Below are positions 17,972 through 27,081 of a stretch of DNA of 64,000 bases, piece by piece. Positions within the stretch are counted from its first letter, which is position 1. Every line of letters starts with the position of its first letter. The notes beneath the pieces were generated by a model, which saw only the letters and a list, made by a program, of their open reading frames with translations, searched no databases and was not told where the DNA came from. Source of the stretch: Aquamicrobium lusatiense (GTDB lineage Bacteria > Pseudomonadota > Alphaproteobacteria > Rhizobiales > Rhizobiaceae); the NCBI RefSeq assembly GCF_014201615.1, contig NZ_JACHEU010000001.1:1693631-1757630 (forward strand). The letters are read 5' to 3'. Both the position numbers and the translations under genes were made by a program.

Positions 17972-19498
17972 CTATTCACCTCGCGGAAAGCGCTTCTGTT
18001 CTTCGAGGGTGTTGAGATCCATGTGGTTGCGCATGTAGCGTTCGGACGCTTTTTGCAGAGGCTGGAAATCCCACGGGAAGTAAGCGCCGTTGCGCAGCGC
18101 GGGATAGACGACCCAGCGCTGTGCCTGGCTCTGGCGCACGGCCGCGTCGAAGGCGGCCATGTCCCAGCGCGTACGGACTTTTTCCATGAAGACAGCGACC
18201 AGACCGGCATTTTCGGGAGCGGCCGCAAGGTTTTCCCGTTCGAGCGGATCCGATTCCAGATCAAACAGTTGCGGCGGGTCTATCTCGCAGTGCACGAACT
18301 TGTGCTTGCCCTCGCGGATGGCGACCAGCGGGGCATAGGAGCCCTCCGCCGCATATTCCATCAGTACCGGCTCGCTGCGCTCTTTGCCCTGCATGAGGGG
18401 CTTCAGCGACTGCCCGTCCGTCCATGGCATGATTGCGGAAATGTCGATGCCGGCGAGGTCGCAGAGGGTGGGACAGATGTCGAGGTTGGAGACAGGCGCG
18501 TCGATACGGGAAGGCGCGATGCCTTTGCTCGCGATCATCAGCGGAACGCGCGCGGAACCTTCGAAGAAGCTCATCTTGAACCACAGGCCGCGCTCGCCCA
18601 GCATGTCGCCATGGTCGGAACAGAACAGGATGATCGTATCGTCGGCCATCCGCGTGCGGTCGAGCACGTCCAGCAATTCGCCGACCTTGTCGTCGATATA
18701 GGAGATGTTGGCGAGATAGCCTTGCCGCGCGCGGTGCACCTGCTCGGGCTTGATGTCGAAACTGGCATAGTCGCTGGCGATATAGAGGCGCTGGGAATGC
18801 GGGTCCTGCTCGTCCTGGGCAATGAAGCCCACCTCCGGTTCCAGCTGCGGGCAGTCCTCGTAGAGGTCCCAGTACTTGCGGCGCGCTACATAGGGGTCGT
18901 GCGGGTGGGTGAAGGAGACGGTCAGGCACCAGGGGCGGCGGTTTTCCTCGCCGGACTGGCGCGACAGGTCGTAGAGTTTCTGGCCGGCGAGGAAGGCGAC
19001 CTCGTCGTCATACTCCATCTGGTTGGTGATCTCGGCGACGCCCGCGCCGGTGACGGAGCCCAGATTATGATACCACCAGTCGATGCGTTCGCCCGGCTTG
19101 CGGTAGTCCGGCGTCCAGCCGAAATCGGCCGGATAGATGTCGGTGGTCAGCCGCTCTTCGAAGCCGTGCAACTGATCCGGTCCGACGAAGTGCATCTTGC
19201 CCGACAGGCAGGTGTGGTAGCCGGCGGCGCGCAGATGATGGGCGAAGGTGGGAACCGATGAGGCGAATTCGGCGGCGTTGTCATAGACGCCGGTGCGTGA
19301 GGGAAGCTGGCCGCTCATGAACGAGGCGCGGGCAGGCGAGCACAGGGGGGAGGCGGTGTAGTTGTTGCGGAAACGGGCCGAGCGGGCCGAAAGCGCGCGA
19401 AGATTAGGCGCATGAAGAAATTCGGCCGGGCCATCGGGAAACAGGGTTCCGGCAAGCTGGTCGACCATGAGGATCAGGATGTTAGGCCGGTTGCTCAT
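17972..19498 (-). CDS. betC: Choline-sulfatase
   Basis: A 508-residue arylsulfatase-family enzyme. The C-x-P-x-R motif is seen as C53-S-P-A-R, where the cysteine becomes formylglycine, and the N-terminal metal site is I-L-I-L-M-V-D-Q. Further metal ligands are in S-D-H-G-D-M-L-G. It hydrolyses choline-O-sulfate to choline and sulfate, feeding BetA and BetB and providing sulfur. Its ATG overlaps the betI stop by four bases. A betC gene inside the bet operon is typical of rhizobia, not of enterics. Confidence 0.94.
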   Translation of the reverse strand: MSNRPNILILMVDQLAGTLFPDGPAEFLHAPNLRALSARSARFRNNYTASPLCSPARASFMSGQLPSRTGVYDNAAEFASSVPTFAHHLRAAGYHTCLSGKMHFVGPDQLHGFEERLTTDIYPADFGWTPDYRKPGERIDWWYHNLGSVTGAGVAEITNQMEYDDEVAFLAGQKLYDLSRQSGEENRRPWCLTVSFTHPHDPYVARRKYWDLYEDCPQLEPEVGFIAQDEQDPHSQRLYIASDYASFDIKPEQVHRARQGYLANISYIDDKVGELLDVLDRTRMADDTIILFCSDHGDMLGERGLWFKMSFFEGSARVPLMIASKGIAPSRIDAPVSNLDICPTLCDLAGIDISAIMPWTDGQSLKPLMQGKERSEPVLMEYAAEGSYAPLVAIREGKHKFVHCEIDPPQLFDLESDPLERENLAAAPENAGLVAVFMEKVRTRWDMAAFDAAVRQSQAQRWVVYPALRNGAYFPWDFQPLQKASERYMRNHMDLNTLEEQKRFPRGE

Positions 19499-20088
19499 GA
19501 TGAATTCGCCTGTTGTCTGAGTTTCGCATCGACATAGTCCTCGACCAGCGAGGCCACACTTGCGGGATTGGGAAGACCGTCACGCAAGGCGCGGCGGATG
19601 TAGAGCCCGTCGATCATGGCCGCGATTGCTTCCGCCATGCGCCGGGCTTCCGTGCGGCCTGCCAGTGGAACGAGCGCGCTCAACAGGTTCGAGTGCTGAC
19701 GCCTTGCATAAACCCGCAGCAGGCGGCGCAAGGGCGGGGAGTTCTGAGCCTCCACATAAAAGGCCAGCCAGGCATGCACGGTTTCCTCGCGAAACTGCGC
19801 GGCATTGAAATTGACGGCGATGATCGCCGACAGCCGTTCGCGCGCGGTGCTGGCCTTTTGAAGCGCCACGACCGCATCACGGCCGAGATCGGCCAGTAAT
19901 TGTCGCATCGTGGCCTGCAAAAGCACTTCTTTCGGGCCGAAATAGTGATGCGCAAGGGCGGAGGAAACGCCGGCGCGCCCGGCGATCTCCGAAACGGTCA
20001 CGTTCAGCGTGCCGCGTTCGCCCACGGTGGAAATGGTGGCGTCGATCAGCGCCCGGCGGCGCAAGGGCTCCATTCCGATTTTTGGCAT
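19495..20088 (-). CDS. betI: TetR-family repressor of the bet operon
   Basis: A 197-residue TetR-type protein with an N-terminal [24 protein letters not shown] (about residues 28-50). Its N-terminus [11 protein letters not shown] fits BetI. In known systems BetI represses the operon and choline relieves repression. It is the first gene of the group and has a palindromic candidate operator 30 bases upstream. Confidence 0.92.
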   Translation of the reverse strand: MPKIGMEPLRRRALIDATISTVGERGTLNVTVSEIAGRAGVSSALAHHYFGPKEVLLQATMRQLLADLGRDAVVALQKASTARERLSAIIAVNFNAAQFREETVHAWLAFYVEAQNSPPLRRLLRVYARRQHSNLLSALVPLAGRTEARRMAEAIAAMIDGLYIRRALRDGLPNPASVASLVEDYVDAKLRQQANSS

Positions 20089-20117
20089 GCTTGTCTCTCC
20101 TTAGGTCAAGTGTATTT

Positions 20118-20137
20118 TTGATTGACTGATCAATCAA
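20118..20137. promoter_or_regulatory. Candidate BetI operator
   Basis: An inverted repeat TTGATTGA-CTGA-TCAATCAA with perfect 8-bp arms and a 4-bp centre, 30 bases upstream of betI. It resembles the BetI boxes described ahead of bet operons. It also lies between betI and the divergent thiolase gene, so it could affect both. Confidence 0.65.
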
Positions 20138-20263
20138 TAAAAAATCGAGCAATTTGTACCTGACCCACAACAAGGTGCTTTACGAGGCCGGCGGGGTGGT
20201 TATCCTGCGCGGATTAGAGCGCCGTGATCAGCCGGACAGCTGAACGGACAGGGAGATGTTGTC

Positions 20264-21427
20264 ATGATCGCATGTATCGTCGGCTGGGCGCATTCGCGCT
20301 TCGGCAAGCTGGAAGGCGAAACGCTGGAAAGTCTGATCACCAAGGTAGCCGCTGAAGCGCTGGAGCATGCGGGCATCGGACCGGAAGACGTGGGCGAGAT
20401 CGTGCTCGGTCATTTCAACGCAGGATTTTCGGCACAGGATTTCACGGCGAGCCTGGTGCTCCAGACAGATGACCGCCTGCGCTTCAAGCCGGCGACGCGG
20501 GTGGAGAACGCCTGCGCGACCGGATCGGCTGCGGTGCGGCAGGGCATCCGGGCCGTCGACTCGGGCGCGCGCTTCGTTCTCGTGGTGGGTGCCGAGCAGA
20601 TGACGACCACACCGGGACCGGAGATCGGCGCCAATCTCCTGAAGGCATCCTATCTGCCGGAAGACGGCGACACCCCGGCGGGCTTCGCCGGCGTGTTCGG
20701 CAAGATCGCCCATGCCTATTTCCAGCGTCATGGCGACCAGTCGGACGCGCTTGCGGCCATTGCCGCCAAGAACCACAAGAATGGCGTTGAAAATCCCTAT
20801 GCGCAGATGCGCAAGGATCTGGGTTACGACTTCTGCCGGCAGGAAAGCGAGAAGAACCCCTATGTGGCGGGACCTCTCAAGCGCACCGACTGCTCGCTCG
20901 TCTCGGACGGCGCTGCAGCGATTGTGCTGACCGATACCACGACGGCGCTGTCCATGCGCCGCGCCATCGCCTTCCGTGCCAATGAGCATGTGCAGGATTT
21001 CCTGCCGATGTCGAAGCGCGACATCCTGCTGTTCGAGGGCTGCGAACAGGCCTGGGCGCAGGCGCTGAAGAAGGCCGGCGTGACGCTGCACGATCTGTCT
21101 TTCGTGGAGACGCATGACTGCTTCACCATTGCCGAACTGATCGAATATGAGGCGATGGGACTGGCGAAGCGCGGCGAGGGCGCGAAGCTGGCGCTCGAAG
21201 GCTATACGGCCAAGGACAGCAAGCTGCCGGTCAATCCTTCCGGCGGACTGAAATCAAAGGGCCACCCGATCGGCGCGACGGGGGTTTCGATGCATGTGCT
21301 GACCTCGATGCAGCTTGCGGGCGAGGCGGGCGGCATTCAGGTGCCCAATGCAAAGCTTGGGGGCATCTTCAACATGGGAGGCGCTGCTGTCGCCAACTAT
21401 GTGTCGATTCTCGATCGTATCCGCTAA
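20264..21427 (+). CDS. Thiolase-family acetyl-CoA acyltransferase
   Basis: A 387-residue thiolase. The acyl-enzyme cysteine lies in V-E-N-A-C84-A-T-G-S, the second site is N-P-S-G-G-L-K-S-K-G-H-P-I-G-A-T-G, and the C-terminus ends with a G-G-A-A-V-A-N-Y glycine loop. The last loop lacks the usual second cysteine (C-G-G-G), so it may be of the SCP2/SCP-x-like type and not a classic degradative thiolase. A GGGAG site precedes the ATG. It is divergent from the bet operon and may act in catabolism of a carnitine-like or fatty acid substrate, but this is inference. Confidence 0.82.
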   Translation: MIACIVGWAHSRFGKLEGETLESLITKVAAEALEHAGIGPEDVGEIVLGHFNAGFSAQDFTASLVLQTDDRLRFKPATRVENACATGSAAVRQGIRAVDSGARFVLVVGAEQMTTTPGPEIGANLLKASYLPEDGDTPAGFAGVFGKIAHAYFQRHGDQSDALAAIAAKNHKNGVENPYAQMRKDLGYDFCRQESEKNPYVAGPLKRTDCSLVSDGAAAIVLTDTTTALSMRRAIAFRANEHVQDFLPMSKRDILLFEGCEQAWAQALKKAGVTLHDLSFVETHDCFTIAELIEYEAMGLAKRGEGAKLALEGYTAKDSKLPVNPSGGLKSKGHPIGATGVSMHVLTSMQLAGEAGGIQVPNAKLGGIFNMGGAAVANYVSILDRIR

Positions 21428-21520
21428 AGCGGATTCATAACTGACGCGAAGCGCGCGAGCGCTGCGAGCGGTTTTCGCAGTTCCGAAATTAGATCGCCTC
21501 GTGATTCAATTTCGGAATTG
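21425..21520. repeat. Intergenic hairpin repeat (AGAGCAATTCC class, reverse orientation)
   Basis: A 10-bp perfect stem TTCCGAAATT/AATTTCGGAA (21481-21490 with 21508-21517) separated by 17 bases. Read on the minus strand it begins CCAGAGCAATTCCG, like the start of the elements at 23050 and 38374 in form. Such elements are common between rhizobial genes. Confidence 0.55.
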
Positions 21521-21546
21521 CTCTGGCCTGGGAGGAGCCGGCAGAC

Positions 21547-22551
21547 GTGACAAATCCGGTACTGGCAGAGGTTCTTCGCGGAACTCTGGTGGAAAGCGTT
21601 CATCGTGGTTCGGTGGCGGTTTTTGATGGCGACGGAAAATCCGTCTGGGAAATCGGGGAGACGCACCGACCAGTCTTTCCCCGCTCTGCGGTAAAGCTCA
21701 TTCAGGCCCTGCCTCTGGTCGAGAGCGGCGCGGCGGACGCCTATGGATTTGGAGATCGTGAGCTGGCTCTGGCTTGCGCGTCGCATTCCGGCGAACCTCT
21801 TCATGCCGAGACGGCGCTTTCGATGCTGCTGCGCGCGGGGCTGGATGAAACAGCGCTGGAATGCGGCTGCCACTGGCCGGACAATCATGCCGCCACCATA
21901 GCGATGGCGCGGGCAGGCGGTGAACCCAATGCGCTGCACAACAACTGTTCCGGTAAGCATGCCGGATTTCTCTGCACCTGCTGCCATTCCGGCATCGCCC
22001 ATGAGGGCTATGTGAAGGCGGATCACAGGCTGCAGGGGCTGGTGCGTGATGCCATGGAGGCGGTGACCGGGGCGGCCCATGAGGTGGACATTTGCGGCAC
22101 TGACGGTTGCTCGATCCCGACTTATGCGGTTCCGCTGCGCAATTTCGCGGTTGGGTTTGCCAGAATAGCGACCGGAAACGGCTTGCAGCCGGAGCGGGCA
22201 AAGGCCGGACGGCGGCTGATGTCGGCCTGCATGGCGGAGCCTTTCATGGTTTCGGGAACCGGCCGTGCCGACGAAGCTCTGATGAAGGCCGCACCCGGCC
22301 GCATCTTCGTCAAGATGGGGGCAGAGGGCGTCTATTGCGCCGCGGTGCCGGAACTGGGCTTCGGTATCGCGCTGAAATGCGATGACGGAGCCGTCCGCGC
22401 GGCCGAAGCGATGATTGCGGGCGTTTTGGCCAAGCTTCTTGAAAAGGACGAGCCGCTTGCGGATGAACTGCGGAAGCTGGCGCACAAGCCTATCATGAGC
22501 CGCAACGGCGCTAAGGTTGGCGAGGTCCGCCCGGCCGCATTTGCGGACTGA
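21547..22551 (+). CDS. L-asparaginase, type II of the Rhizobium kind
   Basis: A 334-residue protein with the features of the thermolabile rhizobial asparaginase: an N-terminal V-E-S-x-H-R-G-S, R-S-A-V-K-L-I-Q, A-S-H-S-G-E, C-G-x-H-W-P-D and N-N-C-S-G-K-H-A-G-F. The paired cysteines and the serine-lysine in S-G-K are the conserved active-site residues. It hydrolyses asparagine to aspartate and ammonia and is unrelated to the E. coli enzyme. The start is GTG 21547. A GreA-like gene follows after six bases. Confidence 0.87.
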   Translation: MTNPVLAEVLRGTLVESVHRGSVAVFDGDGKSVWEIGETHRPVFPRSAVKLIQALPLVESGAADAYGFGDRELALACASHSGEPLHAETALSMLLRAGLDETALECGCHWPDNHAATIAMARAGGEPNALHNNCSGKHAGFLCTCCHSGIAHEGYVKADHRLQGLVRDAMEAVTGAAHEVDICGTDGCSIPTYAVPLRNFAVGFARIATGNGLQPERAKAGRRLMSACMAEPFMVSGTGRADEALMKAAPGRIFVKMGAEGVYCAAVPELGFGIALKCDDGAVRAAEAMIAGVLAKLLEKDEPLADELRKLAHKPIMSRNGAKVGEVRPAAFAD

Positions 22552-22557
22552 ACCGCC

Positions 22558-23034
22558 ATGAGCAGGGCTTTTACCCGGGAGGACGATAACGAAAGTGCGA
22601 TTGCAGCCCTCGGCGAGCGCCCTGTGAGCCCGCATCGCAATCTCGTCACGCAACGCGGTCTGGCGCTTATCGAGGCGGAAATCGTTCGGTTGCGCGAAGA
22701 GATCGTGCGGGCCGAGGCCGAAGGGGATCGGGAACGACTGGAGCTTGCCGCACGCGATCTGCGGTATTGGGGAGCGCGGCGCGAGAATGCCGAGCTGTCC
22801 GTTCCGGATGCCGATTCTGATGTCGTCCGCTTCGGCATGACCGTAGCGCTGGAAGATGAAGACGGCAGGACGGCCAGATGGCAGATCGTGGGGGAGGACG
22901 AGGCCGAGCCTGCCAAAGGGTCGATCTCGCATATCTCACCCATGGCGCAGGCTCTCTTCGGCCAGAAGGTTGGCGAGCTGATCACCGTCAACGGTCGCGA
23001 ATGGGAGATCGTCGACCTGATCGCAGAAGCTTGA
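22558..23034 (+). CDS. GreA/GreB-family transcription elongation factor
   Basis: A 158-residue protein. The N-terminal half is a charged coiled coil (L-I-E-A-E-I-V-R-L-R-E-E-I), and the C-terminal half is the FKBP-like Gre domain with D-G-R-T-A-R-W-Q-I-V-G, S-H-I-S-P-M-A-Q-A-L and A-L-F-G-Q-K-V-G. Gre factors stimulate transcript cleavage by stalled RNA polymerase. The tip has unusual acidic residues (D-A-D-S-D), so it may be a paralogue and not the main GreA. The start follows the asparaginase stop by six bases. Confidence 0.85.
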   Translation: MSRAFTREDDNESAIAALGERPVSPHRNLVTQRGLALIEAEIVRLREEIVRAEAEGDRERLELAARDLRYWGARRENAELSVPDADSDVVRFGMTVALEDEDGRTARWQIVGEDEAEPAKGSISHISPMAQALFGQKVGELITVNGREWEIVDLIAEA

Positions 23035-23049
23035 AGACGACTGGCCGCC

Positions 23050-23105
23050 CAGAGCGTTTCCAGGAAAAGTGGAAACACTTTTCCGGTTCGGAAAAGCGAC
23101 AAACC
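23050..23105. repeat. Intergenic hairpin repeat (rhizobial type)
   Basis: A GGAAAAGTG stem (23063-23071) pairs perfectly with CACTTTTCC (23076-23084) around GAAA. It starts with AGAGCGTTTCC and ends in GGTTCGGAAAAGCGAC, close to a repeat form seen widely between genes in rhizobia. It lies between convergent genes and may also act in transcript ending. Confidence 0.6.
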
Positions 23106-23132
23106 GAAGGCTCCAGGCGAAAGCGGGTCCTT

Positions 23133-24431
23133 TTATTCCTGTGCGACCGTTTCCACGCTTCCGTCGAACAACAGGGGATGCAGAGCCTCGCAGAAGACCA
23201 CGCCATCCGTCGGCGCCGGATGGCGCTCTGCGGAGAGGGTCGGCACGGAGGCCGCAGCATCAGCGTTCTGTTGAGTTGCTGATACGGTCCGGCGCTGACT
23301 GGCCGAAGTCTTTACCCGGCTCTGGATGTGACCGGCTTTCAGGCTCGGCAGAATCCCGCCTTCCTGCTCGATCCGCTGAAATTCCGCCCAGCCCTGCTGG
23401 CAAAAATCTTCGACCAGTTCATCGACGTCGGAAAGGTCCGCCTGTTCCTGAGCGACAAGCATCTGCAGGTTACGCGCGATACGGCGGGCATTTCCTTCCG
23501 GCAGGCCGTGAGCAATCGTGTGCGGCAGAACCGCGATCGAATCAGCACCGCCAGCGGCAGCGCCAAAAACGGCAGCGGCATTGCGGGCGACATTGCCGGA
23601 AAGATCCTGTCGCCCGACGATGCGCATGGAGGTTTCTGCGTGGATTTCGGTGGGCGTCGGTGAAATTGAAAAGCTTTCCTGAAGGCGCGCCCAGAGTAGG
23701 CGCAGAGCCTTGATCTTGGCGGCAGATGCCAGAGCATCGTCATCGACGCCAACGGCAAACCCGATATGCGGGGCGGCATAGACCAGAGCTTGCCTGGCTT
23801 CCTGAAACAGGCGCAGATGCGCTGCGGCGGAAGCCAGCATGGCACCAAGCTCCTGCGCTTCGGTCGCGCCGGCATTGTGCAGAACGCGGCCGTCCGCTTC
23901 GAGCAGGATGCCGGGTACATCCATGGCGAAGAAATAGGCCAGAGATTGCGGCATAGAGGCCTGCAATGCCTCGATGGTCATGCGCAGACGGCCCGTGCCG
24001 GCAAATGTCGCGGCCGGATCTATGCCGAAGGACAGGTTGAGACGTGAAGGGTCGATATTTCCCTTGCCAAGGCTTCCAACCAGCCAGTCGGCCATGGCGC
24101 GGCTGGCGGGGTGAACGTCAAGCCGAAGGTAGATCCTGTCGAGCGGCACATCTTCAAGAATCCGTCCGAGCGCCTGAGGCGTCCCCGGCAGACCATACCC
24201 AAATGCATTGGGAGCGCCGTCGAAAACCAGCGCAAGCCCGGTCGCGCCTTGCGCGAGATCGTCCGCGATCTGGGCGCGCGCGCGCTCCACATCTGGGTCG
24301 TCAATGCGCTGACAGATCGCCCAGCGCGGTTTGCCGGAGGCAGGTGCGATAGCGCCGTCGCCAAGCGCCTGTTCGGCAATAGCTTTCCAACGGTTGTCCT
24401 GGCCGTGGCGATCTGCTGCTGTGTCGGTCAA
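23133..24431 (-). CDS. Methylmalonyl-CoA mutase small-subunit-like protein, no B12 domain
   Basis: A 432-residue protein similar to the catalytic-barrel half of the mutase small subunit (MutA): G-L-A-L-V-F-D-G, L-R-L-D-V-H-P, S-I-A-V-L-P-H and G-L-P-E-G-N-A-R-R-I-A-R-N. The C-terminal cobalamin-binding domain (D-x-H-x-x-G) is absent. Instead there is an Ala/Ser/Gln-rich tail of about 60 residues. Small subunits lacking the cofactor pair with a large subunit, but none is nearby; the neighbours are a Gre factor and a HerA ATPase. It probably supports propionyl-CoA metabolism with a large subunit encoded elsewhere. Confidence 0.78.
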   Translation of the reverse strand: MTDTAADRHGQDNRWKAIAEQALGDGAIAPASGKPRWAICQRIDDPDVERARAQIADDLAQGATGLALVFDGAPNAFGYGLPGTPQALGRILEDVPLDRIYLRLDVHPASRAMADWLVGSLGKGNIDPSRLNLSFGIDPAATFAGTGRLRMTIEALQASMPQSLAYFFAMDVPGILLEADGRVLHNAGATEAQELGAMLASAAAHLRLFQEARQALVYAAPHIGFAVGVDDDALASAAKIKALRLLWARLQESFSISPTPTEIHAETSMRIVGRQDLSGNVARNAAAVFGAAAGGADSIAVLPHTIAHGLPEGNARRIARNLQMLVAQEQADLSDVDELVEDFCQQGWAEFQRIEQEGGILPSLKAGHIQSRVKTSASQRRTVSATQQNADAAASVPTLSAERHPAPTDGVVFCEALHPLLFDGSVETVAQE

Positions 24432-24624
24432 GAATCTGGTCCTTTACTGCTATCCGGGAGAGCGCCGCGCCGGCCCGGATGTGGTGCACTGTAAGGTCCC
24501 TGTTCACGTACGGCAATGCAGCAGATGAGGCGGGAGGGAACTTGCACCTTTGAATTTGGCTTTCGCCTTACTATACCTGCGAAGCTGGCCGGTTTCCTGC
24601 CGGCCAATCGATCGCGGAGAATTC

Positions 24625-26187
24625 ATGATGGCGGCTGAAGACAGCATTTTCCTGGGTGCCAGCCGAAAGCCTGATGACAGCTATCAGCGGCCGGAGGAAT
24701 TGCTGCTGCGTTATGGCAACCGCCACGGGCTGGTTACCGGCGCAACGGGTACGGGTAAAACCGTGACCTTGCAGGTGCTGGCGGAGGGTTTTTCCAATGC
24801 CGGCGTGCCCGTGTTCTGCGCCGACATAAAGGGTGACCTTTCAGGTATCGCCATGATGGGCGAGGCGAAAGATTTTTTGCAGAAGCGGGCCGCAGAAGTC
24901 CGCCTCGATCCTTATGAGTTTCAGGAATTTCCGGTCATCTTCTGGGATCTGTTCGGCGAGCAGGGACACCCCGTTCGCGCCACCATTTCCGAAATGGGGC
25001 CGTTGCTGCTGTCGCGGCTGATGAACCTGACCGACGCGCAGGAAGGGGTGATGAACATTGCCTTCCGTATCGCCGACGAGGAGGGCCTTCTACTCCTCGA
25101 CATGAAGGATCTGCAGGCGCTTCTGGCAAATCTGGCAGAGCGGGCCCCGGAAATCGGAGCACGCTACGGCAACGTCACAAAGCAGTCGGTCGGTGCCATT
25201 CAGCGGTCGCTGCTGATTCTTGAGCAGCAGGGCGGTAACCATTTTTTCGGCGAGCCGGCGCTGCGCATTGACGATCTGATGCGTACCACGCGTGACGGGC
25301 GCGGCGCCATCAACGTGCTTGCCGCCGACAAGCTGATGATGAGCCCGCGCCTTTATGCGACTTTCCTGCTGTGGCTGATGTCGGAACTGTTCGAGGTGCT
25401 GCCCGAAGTCGGCGATCCCGACAAGCCGAAGCTGGTCTTCTTCTTCGACGAGGCGCATCTGCTGTTCGACGATGCACCCAAGGCGCTGGTCGACCGGGTG
25501 GAGCAGGTGGTGCGACTTATCCGCTCGAAGGGGGTTGGCGTTTATTTCGTGACCCAGAATCCGCTCGACGTGCCGGAAACCGTGCTCGCGCAACTGGGTA
25601 ATCGTGTACAGCATGCCCTGCGCGCCTATACGCCCCGCGAGCAGAAGGCGGTGAAAACCGCAGCCGACACGTTTCGCCACAATCCGGATTTCAATTGCGC
25701 CACGGCAATCACCCAGCTTGGCACCGGCGAGGCGCTGGTTTCCACGCTGGAGGAAAAGGGCGTGCCTTCGATGGTGCAACGCACATTGATCCGTCCGCCC
25801 TCCTCAAGGCTTGGGCCAATCACACCGCAGGAACGGCAGGATATTCTCAGCGTCAGCCCTGTCGCCGGCCAGTATGACCAGCCGATCGATCGCGAATCCG
25901 CTTTTGAAATGCTACAGAAGCGCGCTGCCGAGGCTCAGACAGCGCAGCAGCCACAGCAGCAGACCCGGAGCCAGACGGGTGGCGGAGGAGGGGGCGGGTG
26001 GACCTTGCCGGATTTTGGCAGCACACCCGCACCGACCAGCCGCACGCGCAAAGCGCCGGCGCCGCGCACATCGAACCGGCAGACCGTTACGGAAGCCGCT
26101 GTTAAGTCGGTTGTGCGTTCAGTGGGATCTTCGATCGGGCGCGCTTTGGTGCGTGGCATTCTGGGTAGCCTGACCCGCAAGCGCTGA
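24625..26187 (+). CDS. HerA-like ATPase (DUF853 / YjgR family)
   Basis: A 520-residue HerA/FtsK-superfamily ATPase. Walker A is G-A-T-G-T-G-K-T near residue 37, and Walker B is [11 protein letters not shown]. The C-terminal part has a Gln- and Gly-rich linker (Q-Q-P-Q-Q-Q then G-G-G-G-G-G), an A-P-A-P-R region and a conserved-looking terminal helix. A GGAG site precedes ATG 24625. E. coli YjgR is the reference member of unknown function. No NurA nuclease or toxin partner lies beside it, so a defence role is not supported. Confidence 0.84.
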   Translation: MMAAEDSIFLGASRKPDDSYQRPEELLLRYGNRHGLVTGATGTGKTVTLQVLAEGFSNAGVPVFCADIKGDLSGIAMMGEAKDFLQKRAAEVRLDPYEFQEFPVIFWDLFGEQGHPVRATISEMGPLLLSRLMNLTDAQEGVMNIAFRIADEEGLLLLDMKDLQALLANLAERAPEIGARYGNVTKQSVGAIQRSLLILEQQGGNHFFGEPALRIDDLMRTTRDGRGAINVLAADKLMMSPRLYATFLLWLMSELFEVLPEVGDPDKPKLVFFFDEAHLLFDDAPKALVDRVEQVVRLIRSKGVGVYFVTQNPLDVPETVLAQLGNRVQHALRAYTPREQKAVKTAADTFRHNPDFNCATAITQLGTGEALVSTLEEKGVPSMVQRTLIRPPSSRLGPITPQERQDILSVSPVAGQYDQPIDRESAFEMLQKRAAEAQTAQQPQQQTRSQTGGGGGGGWTLPDFGSTPAPTSRTRKAPAPRTSNRQTVTEAAVKSVVRSVGSSIGRALVRGILGSLTRKR

Positions 26188-26254
26188 TTTGTGCCGGCGG
26201 CGCTTAAACGGAACTCTGCTCGGAACAGTCCGGAACATTGAACGTCTAAAAAGA

Positions 26255-26281
26255 AAACGGCGCCACAAGGCGCCGTTTCTT
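26255..26281. terminator. Bidirectional terminator between HerA-like gene and mucR
   Basis: A 10-bp stem AAACGGCGCC/GGCGCCGTTT around ACAA (26255-26264 with 26269-26278). It has T-rich tracts in both directions and lies between convergent genes. Confidence 0.8.
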
Positions 26282-26301
26282 CATTCGTCAGGTAATCTGT
26301 A

Positions 26302-26733
26302 TCAGCGCGCCTTGCGCTTGCGGCCGAGGCCCATCTGCTTGGCAAGTTCCGAACGAGCGGCTGCATAGCTGGGAGCAACCATCGGATAATTGGCATCCAG
26401 GCCCCACTTCTCGCGGTACTGCTCAGGCGTCAGATTGTAGTGTGTCATGAGATGGCGCTTGAGCGATTTGAACTTCTTGCCGTCTTCAAGGCAGATGATG
26501 TAGTCGTCATGGACCGATCTCTTGGGATTGACTGCCGGCTTCTGCTTGTCGACGGGCAGGGGCTCGGGCGACGCGCTGCCGGCGACGCGGCCAAGGGCTG
26601 CATGGACATCGGCGATCAGATTGGAGAGCTCGGATGCCGGAACGGGGTTGTTGCTCACATAGGCTGCGACGACATCAGCAGTAAGTTCGATAAGCGTATC
26701 GATATTTTTCGGGAACGTGTCGGCAGTGTCCAT
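26302..26733 (-). CDS. mucR: MucR/Ros-family zinc-finger transcriptional regulator
   Basis: A 143-residue MucR/Ros protein. The zinc-finger segment is [18 protein letters not shown], so the ligands are Cys-Asp-His-His, the variant of several rhizobial MucR proteins, and not four Cys/His. The C-terminus [12 protein letters not shown] is family-typical. MucR binds AT-rich sites and represses exopolysaccharide, motility and virulence or symbiosis genes. ATG 26733 gives the usual N-terminus; an upstream TTG or ATG extension looks non-native. The AT-rich region upstream may be an autoregulation site. Confidence 0.9.
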   Translation of the reverse strand: MDTADTFPKNIDTLIELTADVVAAYVSNNPVPASELSNLIADVHAALGRVAGSASPEPLPVDKQKPAVNPKRSVHDDYIICLEDGKKFKSLKRHLMTHYNLTPEQYREKWGLDANYPMVAPSYAAARSELAKQMGLGRKRKAR

Positions 26734-27081
26734 GTTCGTGAAATCCCAACGAGAGACATGATAACGATGCCGATGATCAGCGCATGGCATCTGCGGAATT
26801 TAATGGCAGGAGCGTCAGCGATTCGCTCAGCGTCAACTTCATGATCCCAGATGACTGTCAAGTCAATCGCATATGTTCTTTGGTGGCATAATGCTCAATG
26901 ATTTTTTTTGACCGCCTAGTTCAATTATCAATACACAACTACATACTGCCTCAATACGAGCTGTCGTTCATCTGCCTGACAAAGCAAAGAGTATTACAAT
27001 ATGTATCTCCCATGGCAGACGGGACTTGAACGCTGGTGAGCAGCATGTTCTTTGAACTGTGAAATAAATGGAAAGCTTAAG
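26734..27081. promoter_or_regulatory. AT-rich divergent promoter region between mucR and oligopeptidase B
   Basis: About 348 bases without a gene. The section 26870-27010 is markedly AT-rich for this genome, with several T-A steps (for example TTTTTTTTGACC, and ATACACAACTACATA). Small imperfect repeats occur, such as TGACT-GTCA-AGTCA at 26852-26865. MucR proteins bind sites of this kind, so autoregulation is plausible. Confidence 0.45.

Noticed and set aside
18023..19261. Plus-strand frame opposite choline sulfatase
   Set aside because: Antisense to a complete sulfatase; no start signal.
24625..26187. HerA ATPase as part of a phage-defence system
   Set aside because: No nuclease, Sir2 or other effector is adjacent; DUF853 is common outside defence islands.
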